From Pseudomonas prosekii (GTDB taxonomy: Bacteria; Pseudomonadota; Gammaproteobacteria; Pseudomonadales; Pseudomonadaceae), in NCBI RefSeq assembly GCF_900105155.1, contig NZ_LT629762.1, positions 2,953,001 through 3,017,000 of the forward strand: a stretch of 64,000 nucleotides of DNA, given 5' to 3'. A program made the position numbers and the translations under genes. The notes under the pieces were generated by a model. It did not search any database and was not told where the DNA came from. It saw only the letters and a list, made by a program, of their open reading frames with translations. Positions 54,110 through 62,272 of the stretch are shown one piece after another. Each line of letters opens with the position of its first letter. The first letter of the stretch is position 1.

Positions 54110-54499
54110 TTATGCCTTAGTCCAATGCCCCCTCGGATCCGGCGAATCAATTTGATCCAGCGCTCGCTCCACCATCAATTGCACCCCGTCGGCCAATCGA
54201 CTCAGCGCCAACGCTACCGAGCGGCGTGTGCCTTCCACGTCGTCCGCCAGATCTGCAGCGATGGCGCTGATGGCTAGCAGGTCTTCGGATGCATTGGCCA
54301 AAAGTGTTTCGGTGTTGAGTTCGGAGGAGGCGGTGAACAGCGCGCCTTTGCGCGGTTCGGGTTTGGCTTTCGCGTCGGGGTTCGGCCCGAGGTGGTAGTC
54401 GAGGGCGCGCTCGGCGGCTTCGTGGAGCTTCTTCGAATCGAGGGATTCGTAAGGGGTTATCGATACGTCTTCGGGCGGGTTAGGTGTTGGTTTGAACAT
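54110..54499 (-). CDS. DUF6124 family protein
   Basis: A 129-residue cytoplasmic protein of a Pseudomonas-specific family that starts MFKPTPNPPEDVSITPYESLDSKKLHEAAERALDYHL, a very constant N-terminus. The C-terminal half is helical (TETLLANASEDLLAISAIAADLADDVEGTRRSVALALSRL). Function unknown; members are often found in many copies per genome. The start is set at 54499 by the family N-terminus and an AGGAGCT site; the longer open frame to 54685 runs through a structured untranslated region. Confidence 0.83.
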   Translation of the reverse strand: MFKPTPNPPEDVSITPYESLDSKKLHEAAERALDYHLGPNPDAKAKPEPRKGALFTASSELNTETLLANASEDLLAISAIAADLADDVEGTRRSVALALSRLADGVQLMVERALDQIDSPDPRGHWTKA

Positions 54500-54539
54500 A
54501 GATGTAGCTCCTGGAATTAAGAGACTGACACCGTTTCGC

Positions 54540-54735
54540 TTGCACTTCGAAAGAGGTGGCAGCTGTGCGTTGGTGTGCAAGACCGGACCAGGACCCGGCA
54601 GATCCGCAGATCTCCGACGCACAGCTGCCATAACGATCCGCGAGGATAGGAAAACACTCGACGAATAGCCATACCATTCATGCACCTGGTCCGGACTTGC
54701 ACGTCCGAGTCACCGATTTTGCGGTGACGAAAACA
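54540..54735 (-). other. Strongly structured region upstream of the DUF6124 gene
   Basis: Several stable inverted repeats lie in tandem: a perfect 13-base stem GGCAGCTGTGCGT (54558-54570) / ACGCACAGCTGCC (54617-54629) enclosing GATC-CGCA-GATC; CGGAC / GTCCG around TTGCAC (near 54694-54709); and GTCACCG / CGGTGAC (near 54712-54731). In the minus direction these would form the 5' leader of the DUF6124 mRNA. A structured cis-regulatory leader or a small RNA is possible. The rest of the gap to 54964 shows nothing I can name. Confidence 0.45.
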
Positions 54736-54964
54736 AGGTTATCGATGAAACCCAACCTCGCCTAGTTCACGCATAGCCCTGCGACTTGAAGGAAATTTCC
54801 GAGAGGTTTGCGGGCAGCCACCTCGGAAAAACGCCACCCGGATCGGGTCCTACACCACGACGTTTCCTGTCATATAAATCGCCGATTTATTTCCAATCAA
54901 CAACCGCCATTCACTCATAAACCCTTTAGACTTGCCCCCCTCAAGGAAGACCTCAGGACACGGA

Positions 54965-55450
54965 ATGCCAGTCCCCCCAAACCGACTTCGCCAAGCCCTC
55001 GTCGCGTGGCTATATGCCGCCGCGCTGGTGCATTTATTCGTCAGCCTCATCCTGACCTGGGCCGGCAATTCCGGCCTGCTCGACGGTTACCTGCAAACCA
55101 TCGAACTCGGCTTCTGGTCCGACCTGCCGCCGCCCGCCGCCCGCGAGCAACAAGTCTGGTGGCTGGCCCTGTTCGGCGCCACGCTGCAAAGCTACTCCCT
55201 CTATATGTTCGCCCTCGTGCACTTGGGCAATCGCCTCAAAACCTCCATCGCGTGGGGCTGGTTAATCGCCGGTATCGTCATCTGGGCGCCGCAAGACATG
55301 TGGCTTTCCCTGACCGCGCAGCTCTGGTTACACCTTTGGGTCGACAGCTTCGCGCTGCTCACTTTGCTGCCGCCGCTGGTCTGGCTCTACCGCCACGACC
55401 GCCGCGCCGCCACTTCAAACGTCACACTGAGGGACGCCAGACATGGCTGA
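54965..55450 (+). CDS. 4-TM membrane protein of the SDR/PEP-synthase-like operon
   Basis: A 161-residue integral membrane protein with helices at ALVAWLYAAALVHLFVSLILTWA, WWLALFGATLQSYSLYMFALV, TSIAWGWLIAGIVIWAPQDMWL and LHLWVDSFALLTLLPPLVWLY. ATG 54965 is preferred over 54932. It overlaps the next gene by eight bases. No family recognised. The coupling with the SDR fusion and the 811-residue enzyme-like protein suggests a shared membrane-associated task. Confidence 0.72.
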   Translation: MPVPPNRLRQALVAWLYAAALVHLFVSLILTWAGNSGLLDGYLQTIELGFWSDLPPPAAREQQVWWLALFGATLQSYSLYMFALVHLGNRLKTSIAWGWLIAGIVIWAPQDMWLSLTAQLWLHLWVDSFALLTLLPPLVWLYRHDRRAATSNVTLRDARHG

Positions 55451-56885
55451 TTTTTCACTTCTCGATTGGGCGGTCGCGCTACTGATTGCGCAGGCCATTC
55501 TGGGTGCGCTGGATACCATCTATCACCACGAGCTGACCGTCGCGCTGCCGTATCGGCACAGTGCGCGGCTGGAGTTATCGATCCACGCGATGCGCTCTTG
55601 TTTCTACGGGATTCTGTTTCTCGGCATGGCGCATCTGGCGTTCCAAGGCACATGGGCGATTGTGATCGCGCTGCTGTTTGCCCTGGAAATTTGCCTGACA
55701 CTGTGGGATTTCGTGGTTGAGGATCGCAGTCGCAAACTGCCGGCCATCGAGCGAATCATGCACACCGTTCTGGCGGTGAATGGCGGCGCATTTTTCGCGT
55801 TGTACGGCGTGCAACTGGCGCAGTGGGCGAGTCTGCCGACCGGGTTGAGCGCGATTGATTTTGGCTGGCGTGGCTGGTTGCTGACGCTGTTCGCCGTCGG
55901 CGTCACGGCTTCGGGCATTCGCGATGGTTTGGCGGCGTGGCGCATGCAGCGCGAGGGTAAACCGTCGAACCCGTTTGCCGGTGGCTCCTACAAACGTGTG
56001 CTGGTGACCGGCGGCACCGGGTTTATCGGCGAAGTGCTGGTCAATCAATTGCTCGACGCGGGGCACACGGTCAGCGTGTTGGCGCGCGATCCATTGAAAG
56101 CGGCTTACCTGTTCGATGGTCGCGCGCGGTGCGTGCGTTCGCTGAGCAAACTCGGCTACGACGAAACCTTCGACGTGGTGATCAACCTCGCGGGCGCGCC
56201 GGTCGCCGGGCCGCGCTGGAGTGCCAAGCGACAGGCGCAATTGATCGCCAGCCGGGTCAACACCACCGAGGCGCTAATGGCTTGGTTGAAAAACGCCAAG
56301 CACAAACCGGCATTGTGGATTCAGGCCTCGGCCATCGGCTATTACGGTGTGCGTGATGCCAGCGAAAGCCTGGATGAACAGGCGAGCAAGGGCGACGGCT
56401 TCATGGCCGAGTTGTGCGCGCGCTGGGAAGCCGCCGCGCGACCGGCAACCGAGTTCGGCGTGCGTCAGGTGGTGTTGCGCTTGGGCGTGGTGTTTGGCCC
56501 GGGCGGCGCGTTATTGCCATTGCTGATTCCGTTCCGTTCGGGTTTCGGCGGGCGCATGGGCGATGGCCAGCAGATCATGAGTTGGGTGCATCGCGACGAT
56601 GTGATTCAAGTGATTGCACGGTCGTTCGATGACAACCATTTGAGCGGCACCTACAACCTCGTCGCGCCGGATGCGGTGAGCCAAGGTGTGTTTGCCGAGC
56701 GCGTCGGCAAAGCCCTGAAGCGCCCGGTGTGGTTTCACATTCCGGCGGCGCCAGTGCGAGTGTTGGCGGGTGAAATGGCCCAGTTGTTTTTCGACGGGCA
56801 GCGTGTGGTGCCAAGCCGATTGACCGAGGCCGGTTACACGTTTCGTTATCCGACACTCGACGCTGCCCTGCGCGATCTGGCCTGA
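55443..56885 (+). CDS. Fusion of a 4-TM domain with a TIGR01777/SDR39U1 epimerase-like domain
   Basis: A 480-residue protein. Residues 1-170 contain about four membrane helices (WAVALLIAQAILGALDTIYHHE, FYGILFLGMAHLAF, WAIVIALLFALEICLTLWDFV, and a later pair). Residues 183-480 are an atypical SDR of the YfcH type: VLVTGGTGFIGEVL (NAD(P) site, 187-200), INLAGAPVAGPRW, SAIGYYG, VVLRLGVVFGPGGALLPLL and WVHRDDVI. YfcH alone is about 300 residues and soluble; the membrane front is an addition. The substrate is unknown; it could act on a membrane-bound compound handed over by its neighbours. It is followed nine bases later by the 811-residue gene. Confidence 0.82.
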   Translation: MADFSLLDWAVALLIAQAILGALDTIYHHELTVALPYRHSARLELSIHAMRSCFYGILFLGMAHLAFQGTWAIVIALLFALEICLTLWDFVVEDRSRKLPAIERIMHTVLAVNGGAFFALYGVQLAQWASLPTGLSAIDFGWRGWLLTLFAVGVTASGIRDGLAAWRMQREGKPSNPFAGGSYKRVLVTGGTGFIGEVLVNQLLDAGHTVSVLARDPLKAAYLFDGRARCVRSLSKLGYDETFDVVINLAGAPVAGPRWSAKRQAQLIASRVNTTEALMAWLKNAKHKPALWIQASAIGYYGVRDASESLDEQASKGDGFMAELCARWEAAARPATEFGVRQVVLRLGVVFGPGGALLPLLIPFRSGFGGRMGDGQQIMSWVHRDDVIQVIARSFDDNHLSGTYNLVAPDAVSQGVFAERVGKALKRPVWFHIPAAPVRVLAGEMAQLFFDGQRVVPSRLTEAGYTFRYPTLDAALRDLA

Positions 56886-56894
56886 GGACTGTTC

Positions 56895-59330
56895 ATGAGC
56901 AAGCCGTTGATGTACCTGCTGGCCGGCAATGGCAGCGCCGCCGATTGGTGGGATGACGCGCTGCCGCATTTTCAGCGCTACCAGGTGCTGCCGCTTGAGT
57001 TGCCGGGCTTCGGCGACAATCCGCAGGCGCCGTGCGAAGACCTCGCCGATTACGCGCGAGCCTTGCTGGCGATGACGGTTGAGGGCAGCGCGATCATGGC
57101 GGTCGGGGTCAATGCGTTGTTGGTGCTGCATGCGCTGCAACGCAAGCCGGGGCATTTTTGTCGCAGTGTGTTGCTGGCGCCGGTCGGCGCGTTTTTGTGG
57201 CAACGACGGCTGCCGGCGCTGATGTCGCCGCGGCCGATCCGCAAGACCATTCATTGGTTGCTGTCGAATAAACCCGCTGTGTTCGCCCGCAAGTTCTCCA
57301 ACCAGACCTGGACGCCCGCGCAGTATCAGCGCATGGGCGCCGGTTATGCGCGGTGTCGCGCGTTTGTGCCGCACTGGGACCTGGTGCGCGCCGACACCGC
57401 GCTGCCGCTACTGGAGTGGATCAGCGACCCGGTCGAGCTGGTTTGGGGTGATCAGGACAACGTGCTCGGCATTGCACAAGCTGCCGCATGGTCGGCGATT
57501 CTGGCGCGCGCAGACCTGACCATCAGCCTGAAAACCGGTTGGGGCCATTACCCGTGGATCGACGCGCCGGCCGAGTTCGCCGCGTGGCTGGAGTCGGGCG
57601 AGCGTGGATTCGTTGCGCACACCAAGGGTGGCCGTTTGCGCCTCGCCGAGCTGGCCGGGCAGGCAGTGCCGCCAGCGCTGTCGCTCAACGATTGTCATGA
57701 ATCACGGTTGTCGGCATTTCTCGCCAGCCAACCGGATGCCACGTGGGCCGTGCGTTCTTCCAGTTACGGCGAAGATCAGGCCGATGCGGCGAATGCCGGG
57801 TTGAGCACCACGTTCCTGCGCGAACCGGCGGCCAATGTCGCTGCGCGCATCGTGGAATTGAGCGCGGCGGGCGTTGAGGAAGTGGTGGTGCAGCGGTTTA
57901 TCACACCGCAGGTGTCCGGGATCGCTTTTGTTCGGCATCTGTCGGTCGAACTGGAGTGGGTTGAAGGTCATCTGGAGTCGCTGGCCGACGGGCACGTCAG
58001 CCCCGAGCGCGCGATCATTTCCCGTCTCGGTGAATCGTGGAGCAGCGACACATTCAAACCTTCCCATGGCCTGACGGCGGACGCGTTATGGCGCTTTCTG
58101 CAAGGCGTATTGCGGGTGTTTCATTACGTGCCCGGCGACGTCGAATGGGCCTGGGACGGCCAGCAACTCTGGCTGCTGCAATACCGGCCGATCAGCGACT
58201 ACGGCTGGCGCCGGCACCTGACCGCCGCCAACATCGCCGAGATCCTGCCGCCGCAACCGAGTGTTTTTGTGGAGTACGCGCAACGACGTGCGGCAGCGAG
58301 TATTCCGGCAATCATGGCGCGTTGGGATTCGCGGGTGTTGCAGGATAACGAGCCGTTTACCGCAGTGTTTGGCGGCGCTTCGTACATCAACAACGACCTG
58401 TTTCTCGCGCGGCTGGCCGACTGGGGCATTTCCGCCAGCAGCTATGCCGGTGAGGTTGGCGGCGCAACACCGCATCTGCCGTGGCGGCCGCTGCGGATGG
58501 TGCGTTCGCTGCCGTTGTTCCTGCGCATGCAACGCATCGCGCGCGGGCATTTGCTGACGCTGGAAAGGGGGTTGCAGCGCTTCGATCAGGAGCTCTCCGA
58601 ACTCATCGCCCAAGGGGCCGGCGGCCAACATCTGGCCGACTGGTTCACCCGGTTCTACGTGTTCGTAGTGCAAGGCAATCTGTGCATCGCCACGGCGTTG
58701 GCCAGCAGTGGCGGCGACCTGCTCGGTCGGCCGCCGACCGCCTATGACGATCTCGAAAACAGCCCGCATCGGCTGCCATGGGAAACCGACCCGGCCACGC
58801 CACGCCCAGCACCGACCGATCTGCCGTTGCAGGCCTTCCCGCAATGGTCGGGGCTTATCCGTGTCGCTCACTCCACCGGCCTGCCGGGGCTGCGCGGTTA
58901 CTACCTGCAAGTGCGCGAATGGTATCGCGACAACCTGATGCGGGTGTTCTTCCGCCTGCACCACGCCATGCCGATGGCCGACCGGGCCCACTGGTTCGCG
59001 CCGCATCCCGACATTCGCAGCCGCAACGGCAGCTTCTGGCAGGACGGCCGCGAGGGCACCGAGCAGGCGACGGGTTTCATGATTTATCCGGGCCAGGTGC
59101 AGGGCATTTTGGGCGACGACATTTTGATCGAGGACACCTTGGACCCCGGACGCCACGCGCACTATCAAGCCGCGCGGGCGGTGATTGCGCGCATGGGCGG
59201 GCGCTTGTCCCACGGCTCGACCTTGTTGCGGGAACTGCGCAAACCCTCGGCGGTGCTGCCGCAGGTTGATGTGGCTTGGGTGGGGTGTGAGGTGTTGTAT
59301 CGGGATGGTGAACTGACGTTGGTGAAGTAA
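56895..59330 (+). CDS. Alpha/beta-hydrolase-like domain fused to PEP-synthase-like ATP-grasp and phosphohistidine domains
   Basis: An 811-residue cytoplasmic protein with three parts. Residues 1-240 follow the alpha/beta-hydrolase pattern (LLAGNGSAADWWDDALPHF, LELPGFGDN, LVWGDQDNVLG, GWGHYPWIDAP), but the nucleophile elbow reads VGVNALL, with Asn73 where Ser is expected. Residues 265 to about 480 are a PPDK_N/PEP-synthase ATP-binding domain (AVRSSSYGEDQADAANAG at 285-302; VEWAWDGQQLWLLQYRP). The end is a swivelling phosphohistidine domain (GGRLSHGSTLLRELRKP) with His773. The order ATP-grasp, linker, His domain is that of PEP synthase and rifampin phosphotransferase. It may phosphorylate a small molecule held by the hydrolase-like part. 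The substrate is unknown. Confidence 0.8.
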   Translation: MSKPLMYLLAGNGSAADWWDDALPHFQRYQVLPLELPGFGDNPQAPCEDLADYARALLAMTVEGSAIMAVGVNALLVLHALQRKPGHFCRSVLLAPVGAFLWQRRLPALMSPRPIRKTIHWLLSNKPAVFARKFSNQTWTPAQYQRMGAGYARCRAFVPHWDLVRADTALPLLEWISDPVELVWGDQDNVLGIAQAAAWSAILARADLTISLKTGWGHYPWIDAPAEFAAWLESGERGFVAHTKGGRLRLAELAGQAVPPALSLNDCHESRLSAFLASQPDATWAVRSSSYGEDQADAANAGLSTTFLREPAANVAARIVELSAAGVEEVVVQRFITPQVSGIAFVRHLSVELEWVEGHLESLADGHVSPERAIISRLGESWSSDTFKPSHGLTADALWRFLQGVLRVFHYVPGDVEWAWDGQQLWLLQYRPISDYGWRRHLTAANIAEILPPQPSVFVEYAQRRAAASIPAIMARWDSRVLQDNEPFTAVFGGASYINNDLFLARLADWGISASSYAGEVGGATPHLPWRPLRMVRSLPLFLRMQRIARGHLLTLERGLQRFDQELSELIAQGAGGQHLADWFTRFYVFVVQGNLCIATALASSGGDLLGRPPTAYDDLENSPHRLPWETDPATPRPAPTDLPLQAFPQWSGLIRVAHSTGLPGLRGYYLQVREWYRDNLMRVFFRLHHAMPMADRAHWFAPHPDIRSRNGSFWQDGREGTEQATGFMIYPGQVQGILGDDILIEDTLDPGRHAHYQAARAVIARMGGRLSHGSTLLRELRKPSAVLPQVDVAWVGCEVLYRDGELTLVK

Positions 59331-59337
59331 TTTTTTG

Positions 59338-60726
59338 ATGAAAAGGAATTCTTTTGTGGCGGGTTTGATGCGTGTGTGTCTGGCGTGGTTGGCGCTGGCG
59401 TTGTCGTCGGCTGCATTTGCGGCGGAGCCGGAGGCGGCGCAGTGCCCAAGCACCGATTTTGCGGAGTTCATATCCGCGGTTACGACGAATGTAGACACGC
59501 GGCCAGCCTTTGTCGCTTCGCCGGTAATGGAGTTGTCAGTGGTTTCCACCGGGTCGAAACCTCGGGTGGTGCAACGCCAAGTGCCGATGCTGAGCCCGCG
59601 ATCGTTGGTTGAGCTGTCTGCGGATTACATCGCCAAATCCGGGCTGAGCTTGCAGGTTCAGTTGCCCAACTATGTGTTCGTCCGCGACCGCAAAGGCGAA
59701 GTGTTGAAGGTCTTCACGTTCAAGTTCGGCGACTGCTGGAAATTGGTGCGGGTCGAAGACTGGTCACTGGAAAAAGTGCTGTCCGCGCAACAAGGGGAAC
59801 TGCGCGCTGCGCCGGGTGCCCGTGCCCTCAAGCGAGGCGCGCTGTATGACGCGCTGACGAACGAGTCGGGGTATCCGGCCGATGTGCAATTGTATGTTTC
59901 GTCCCTGGACAGTTACCTGGACGGTGCCGCCCAAGGTAACGACCAGGCTGCCTATGCGGCCGCGTCAGTCAGCCTTTCGGGACAGGCGCCGCGTCTGGAC
60001 AACAGCAAAATCCTCGAACTTTATATTCAAGGTTCCCGAACACTCGCGCAGGCCAGCCATGCGCTGTCCGGGTTTTATTGTGACGAAGGCGAGTATGGCG
60101 ACCCGCGCCCCTGCGCCGACCCGGCAAAATCCCTGGCGGCGCTGAAAAGGTCCGCTTCGCAAGGTGCGCCCTATGCGCTCAACGACCTCGGCAGCGCCTT
60201 TCAGCGGGGCACGCTGGGCATTCAGGATTCGCAACGGGCGCTGGCCTGTTACCTGGCGGCGGCAAACAAGGGACAGGAAGGTTCGCGCACCAACGCGGAA
60301 CAACTGATTGCTCAGGGCATAACGGTCGACACGGCCAAGCCGTGCCTGGCGCAAGAACCTGCTGAGGAACCCCAGGCATTAGCCTGTCCGTCGAAGAATC
60401 TCGAGGCGTTTTTAGCCGATTTCCTGGAAAGCACGGCCATTCAAAAAGCCTTTACCCGTGTCCCGATGAAGAAGCAGATCACAGTGGACGCCGAGCCTGA
60501 GCCGAAGCAGGTCAGTACGTTGCTGGATCGCAGCGAACTGGTATTCCCGCTGATCCCTGAGGCGAAGACGCGTGAGACGCAAGGGCTGACGCTAGAGGTC
60601 GTGGACAAGCGCGACACGTCGGCGACGGTGAAACTGCAAAAACCGGATACGGGTTATCAGGTTATTTACCGGTTCAGTTTTGATGGGTGTTGGGGACTGG
60701 ACGAAGTGCAGGATTTTTCGATTTGA
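59338..60726 (+). CDS. Exported protein with duplicated domain around Sel1-like repeats
   Basis: A 462-residue protein with a signal peptide (LMRVCLAWLALALSSAAFAA). The N-terminal domain (CPSTDFAEFISAVTTN to FTFKFGDCWKLVRVEDWS) and the C-terminal domain (CPSKNLEAFLADFLES to YRFSFDGCWGLDEVQDFS) are clearly related. Between them (about 200-340) lie Sel1/TPR-like repeats (YIQGSRTLAQASHALSGFY, SLAALKRSASQGAPYALNDLGSAFQRG). ATG 59338 is chosen. It probably acts in the periplasm as a binding protein; no catalytic motif is seen. It begins seven bases after the 811-residue gene. Confidence 0.7.
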   Translation: MKRNSFVAGLMRVCLAWLALALSSAAFAAEPEAAQCPSTDFAEFISAVTTNVDTRPAFVASPVMELSVVSTGSKPRVVQRQVPMLSPRSLVELSADYIAKSGLSLQVQLPNYVFVRDRKGEVLKVFTFKFGDCWKLVRVEDWSLEKVLSAQQGELRAAPGARALKRGALYDALTNESGYPADVQLYVSSLDSYLDGAAQGNDQAAYAAASVSLSGQAPRLDNSKILELYIQGSRTLAQASHALSGFYCDEGEYGDPRPCADPAKSLAALKRSASQGAPYALNDLGSAFQRGTLGIQDSQRALACYLAAANKGQEGSRTNAEQLIAQGITVDTAKPCLAQEPAEEPQALACPSKNLEAFLADFLESTAIQKAFTRVPMKKQITVDAEPEPKQVSTLLDRSELVFPLIPEAKTRETQGLTLEVVDKRDTSATVKLQKPDTGYQVIYRFSFDGCWGLDEVQDFSI

Positions 60727-60754
60727 ATGCCGGGGTTATTTCAAAGGATTTGAA

Positions 60755-61183
60755 GTGAAGAGATTGCTGCTGTTGGTCATTAGCGTGCTGCCGTTGGCGG
60801 CTCACTGCGAGGTTGTGTCGGAGAATCTTTGTTTTGAAAGGGGTGAGGGGAGTCCGGTGAAATTCGAGCTTCGGACTTACTACGACGAAACGAACAAATG
60901 GCACGGTGGGTTTGTTAAGTACGCATCCTCCGGTGTGGCGATTCCTCTGGTTTTAACCGACCACCAAGCAGAGGAAGTGAGCCCGGATATGCCTTGGCTG
61001 GCCACCACCACGTGGACCGAGGTGTCTCACGGTAAGGTGTCCGGCGAGTACGAAATGGTGAGTCAGGGCGTAACAGTCCTTTCCATGACTTACACGAAGA
61101 AATCGAATGGTAGGCAGTCCGACTTTTCTCACAACTGGAGTATCGATTTTTCTCCGGAGAAAGGATGCCAATGGGAACAGTGA
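60755..61183 (+). CDS. Small exported protein, paralogue of the one at 61850
   Basis: A 142-residue protein with a signal peptide (LLLLVISVLPLAAHC) and GTG start preceded by AAAGGA. The mature part contains FELRTYYDETNKWHGGFVKY, TTTWTEVSHGKVSGEYEMVSQG, MTYTKKS and the ending SPEKGCQWEQ. The same blocks occur in the gene at 61850. Two Cys (NLCFE and GCQW) probably form a disulfide. Function unknown. Confidence 0.7.
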   Translation: MKRLLLLVISVLPLAAHCEVVSENLCFERGEGSPVKFELRTYYDETNKWHGGFVKYASSGVAIPLVLTDHQAEEVSPDMPWLATTTWTEVSHGKVSGEYEMVSQGVTVLSMTYTKKSNGRQSDFSHNWSIDFSPEKGCQWEQ

Positions 61184-61243
61184 ATTTATTCAGGAGTTAC
61201 CACATGAAAGGACTGCCGATTTAGTACCTTGAGGATTTGTTCG

Positions 61244-61801
61244 ATGATTCAGCGTTTATTCGTGGGCAGCGTTTCGGCGTTGTTCACACTGGCGGTTTTT
61301 GCCGCTCCACCGGATGCCTACACCCAACGCGATGTCTTGCAATGCGGTGGCGACGAAGTGGCATTGGTTTCATCTTGCCGGTCGGTGAGGGTGCAGGACG
61401 ATCAAGAACACCAGCTCCCGGTGTGCTCCAACCAGACCATCACTTTCAACGGCAAGGAGCTAAAGCGCAAACTTAAGCGGGTTTCCCAATTGACCATGGA
61501 CGGCGCAAGCACACCGATGGTGGTCACTCTTGTAAGTGCGATGGGTTGCCTCAAAGGGACAAAGGGCAGTCTGGTCGCCATTGGTGGCCATTCTGGTTGT
61601 GACGTTTGCAAGCAGTGGTTTGGCTATTACTCAACGGCCGGCGAATTGGAGATGTTTACCTATGGCGATTCTTACCAGTCGTTTGGCGCGAAGGGCTCTA
61701 AAGGCTCATCTGAAGCATTGATGGAAGCCTACGGCGTGACTGCGAAAGACCTTCGCGGGGAAAGCCCGGAGATAAAAAAGATTACTTATGGGCAGCCTTG
61801 A
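61244..61801 (+). CDS. Exported Cys-rich protein, unknown function
   Basis: A 185-residue protein with signal peptide (RLFVGSVSALFTLAVFAAP). The mature domain carries Cys in LQCGGDE, VSSCRSV, PVCSNQ, AMGCLKG and SGCDVCKQW, and ends KDLRGESPEIKKITYGQP. No family recognised. It sits between the two paralogous small exported proteins. A GAGGAT ribosome-binding site precedes ATG 61244. Confidence 0.65.
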   Translation: MIQRLFVGSVSALFTLAVFAAPPDAYTQRDVLQCGGDEVALVSSCRSVRVQDDQEHQLPVCSNQTITFNGKELKRKLKRVSQLTMDGASTPMVVTLVSAMGCLKGTKGSLVAIGGHSGCDVCKQWFGYYSTAGELEMFTYGDSYQSFGAKGSKGSSEALMEAYGVTAKDLRGESPEIKKITYGQP

Positions 61802-61849
61802 TCTGGCTGGGCGCAAGGGTATGGACTAGTCAAAACAAGGGAGTTGTCT

Positions 61850-62272
61850 TTGAAAAAGTTATTGATGCTGATGTGGCTAGCCTTCCCCGCATTCGCTCAC
61901 AGCGAAGTGGAAACGGAAATTGACTGTTTTCAATCCTTGGAAGGCAAGGACATAAAGCTGGATTTCAGGATCTACCGTGACGAGGCCGCCAAGTGGAGCG
62001 GGGCGGGCGCCAGGTATGGGACGTCCAAAGAGTCGATCCCGTTGGTATTCAAAAGTACCGAGCAAGAAGAAATGGCCGAGGGCCGGCCTTTTCAGTTCAC
62101 CACCACATGGGTGGAAGTCGTCGGCGGCGCAGTCACGGGTGAATACGTCATGGTTCGCCAAGGTGCGTTGATTTACGGCATGTCCTACACCAATGCCAAA
62201 ACCAAGAAACGGTTTGAGTTTGATCATCACCCCTTGATTGAGACTTCTGCTGAGAAGGGGTGTCAGTGGTGA
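61850..62272 (+). CDS. Small exported protein, paralogue of the one at 60755
   Basis: A 140-residue protein from a TTG start (GGGAG upstream; TTG 61844 is an alternative). Signal peptide KKLLMLMWLAFPAFAHS. Shared with the protein at 60755: DFRIYRDEAAKWSGAGARY, IPLVF, TTTWVEVVGGAVTGEYVMVRQG, MSYTNAKTKK and the terminal SAEKGCQW. Its stop overlaps the next gene (GTGA). Function unknown. Confidence 0.7.
   Translation: MKKLLMLMWLAFPAFAHSEVETEIDCFQSLEGKDIKLDFRIYRDEAAKWSGAGARYGTSKESIPLVFKSTEQEEMAEGRPFQFTTTWVEVVGGAVTGEYVMVRQGALIYGMSYTNAKTKKRFEFDHHPLIETSAEKGCQW

Noticed and set aside
54500..54685. N-terminal extension of the DUF6124 protein
   Set aside because: The family starts at MFKPTPNPP, and the extension translates a region of strong inverted repeats.
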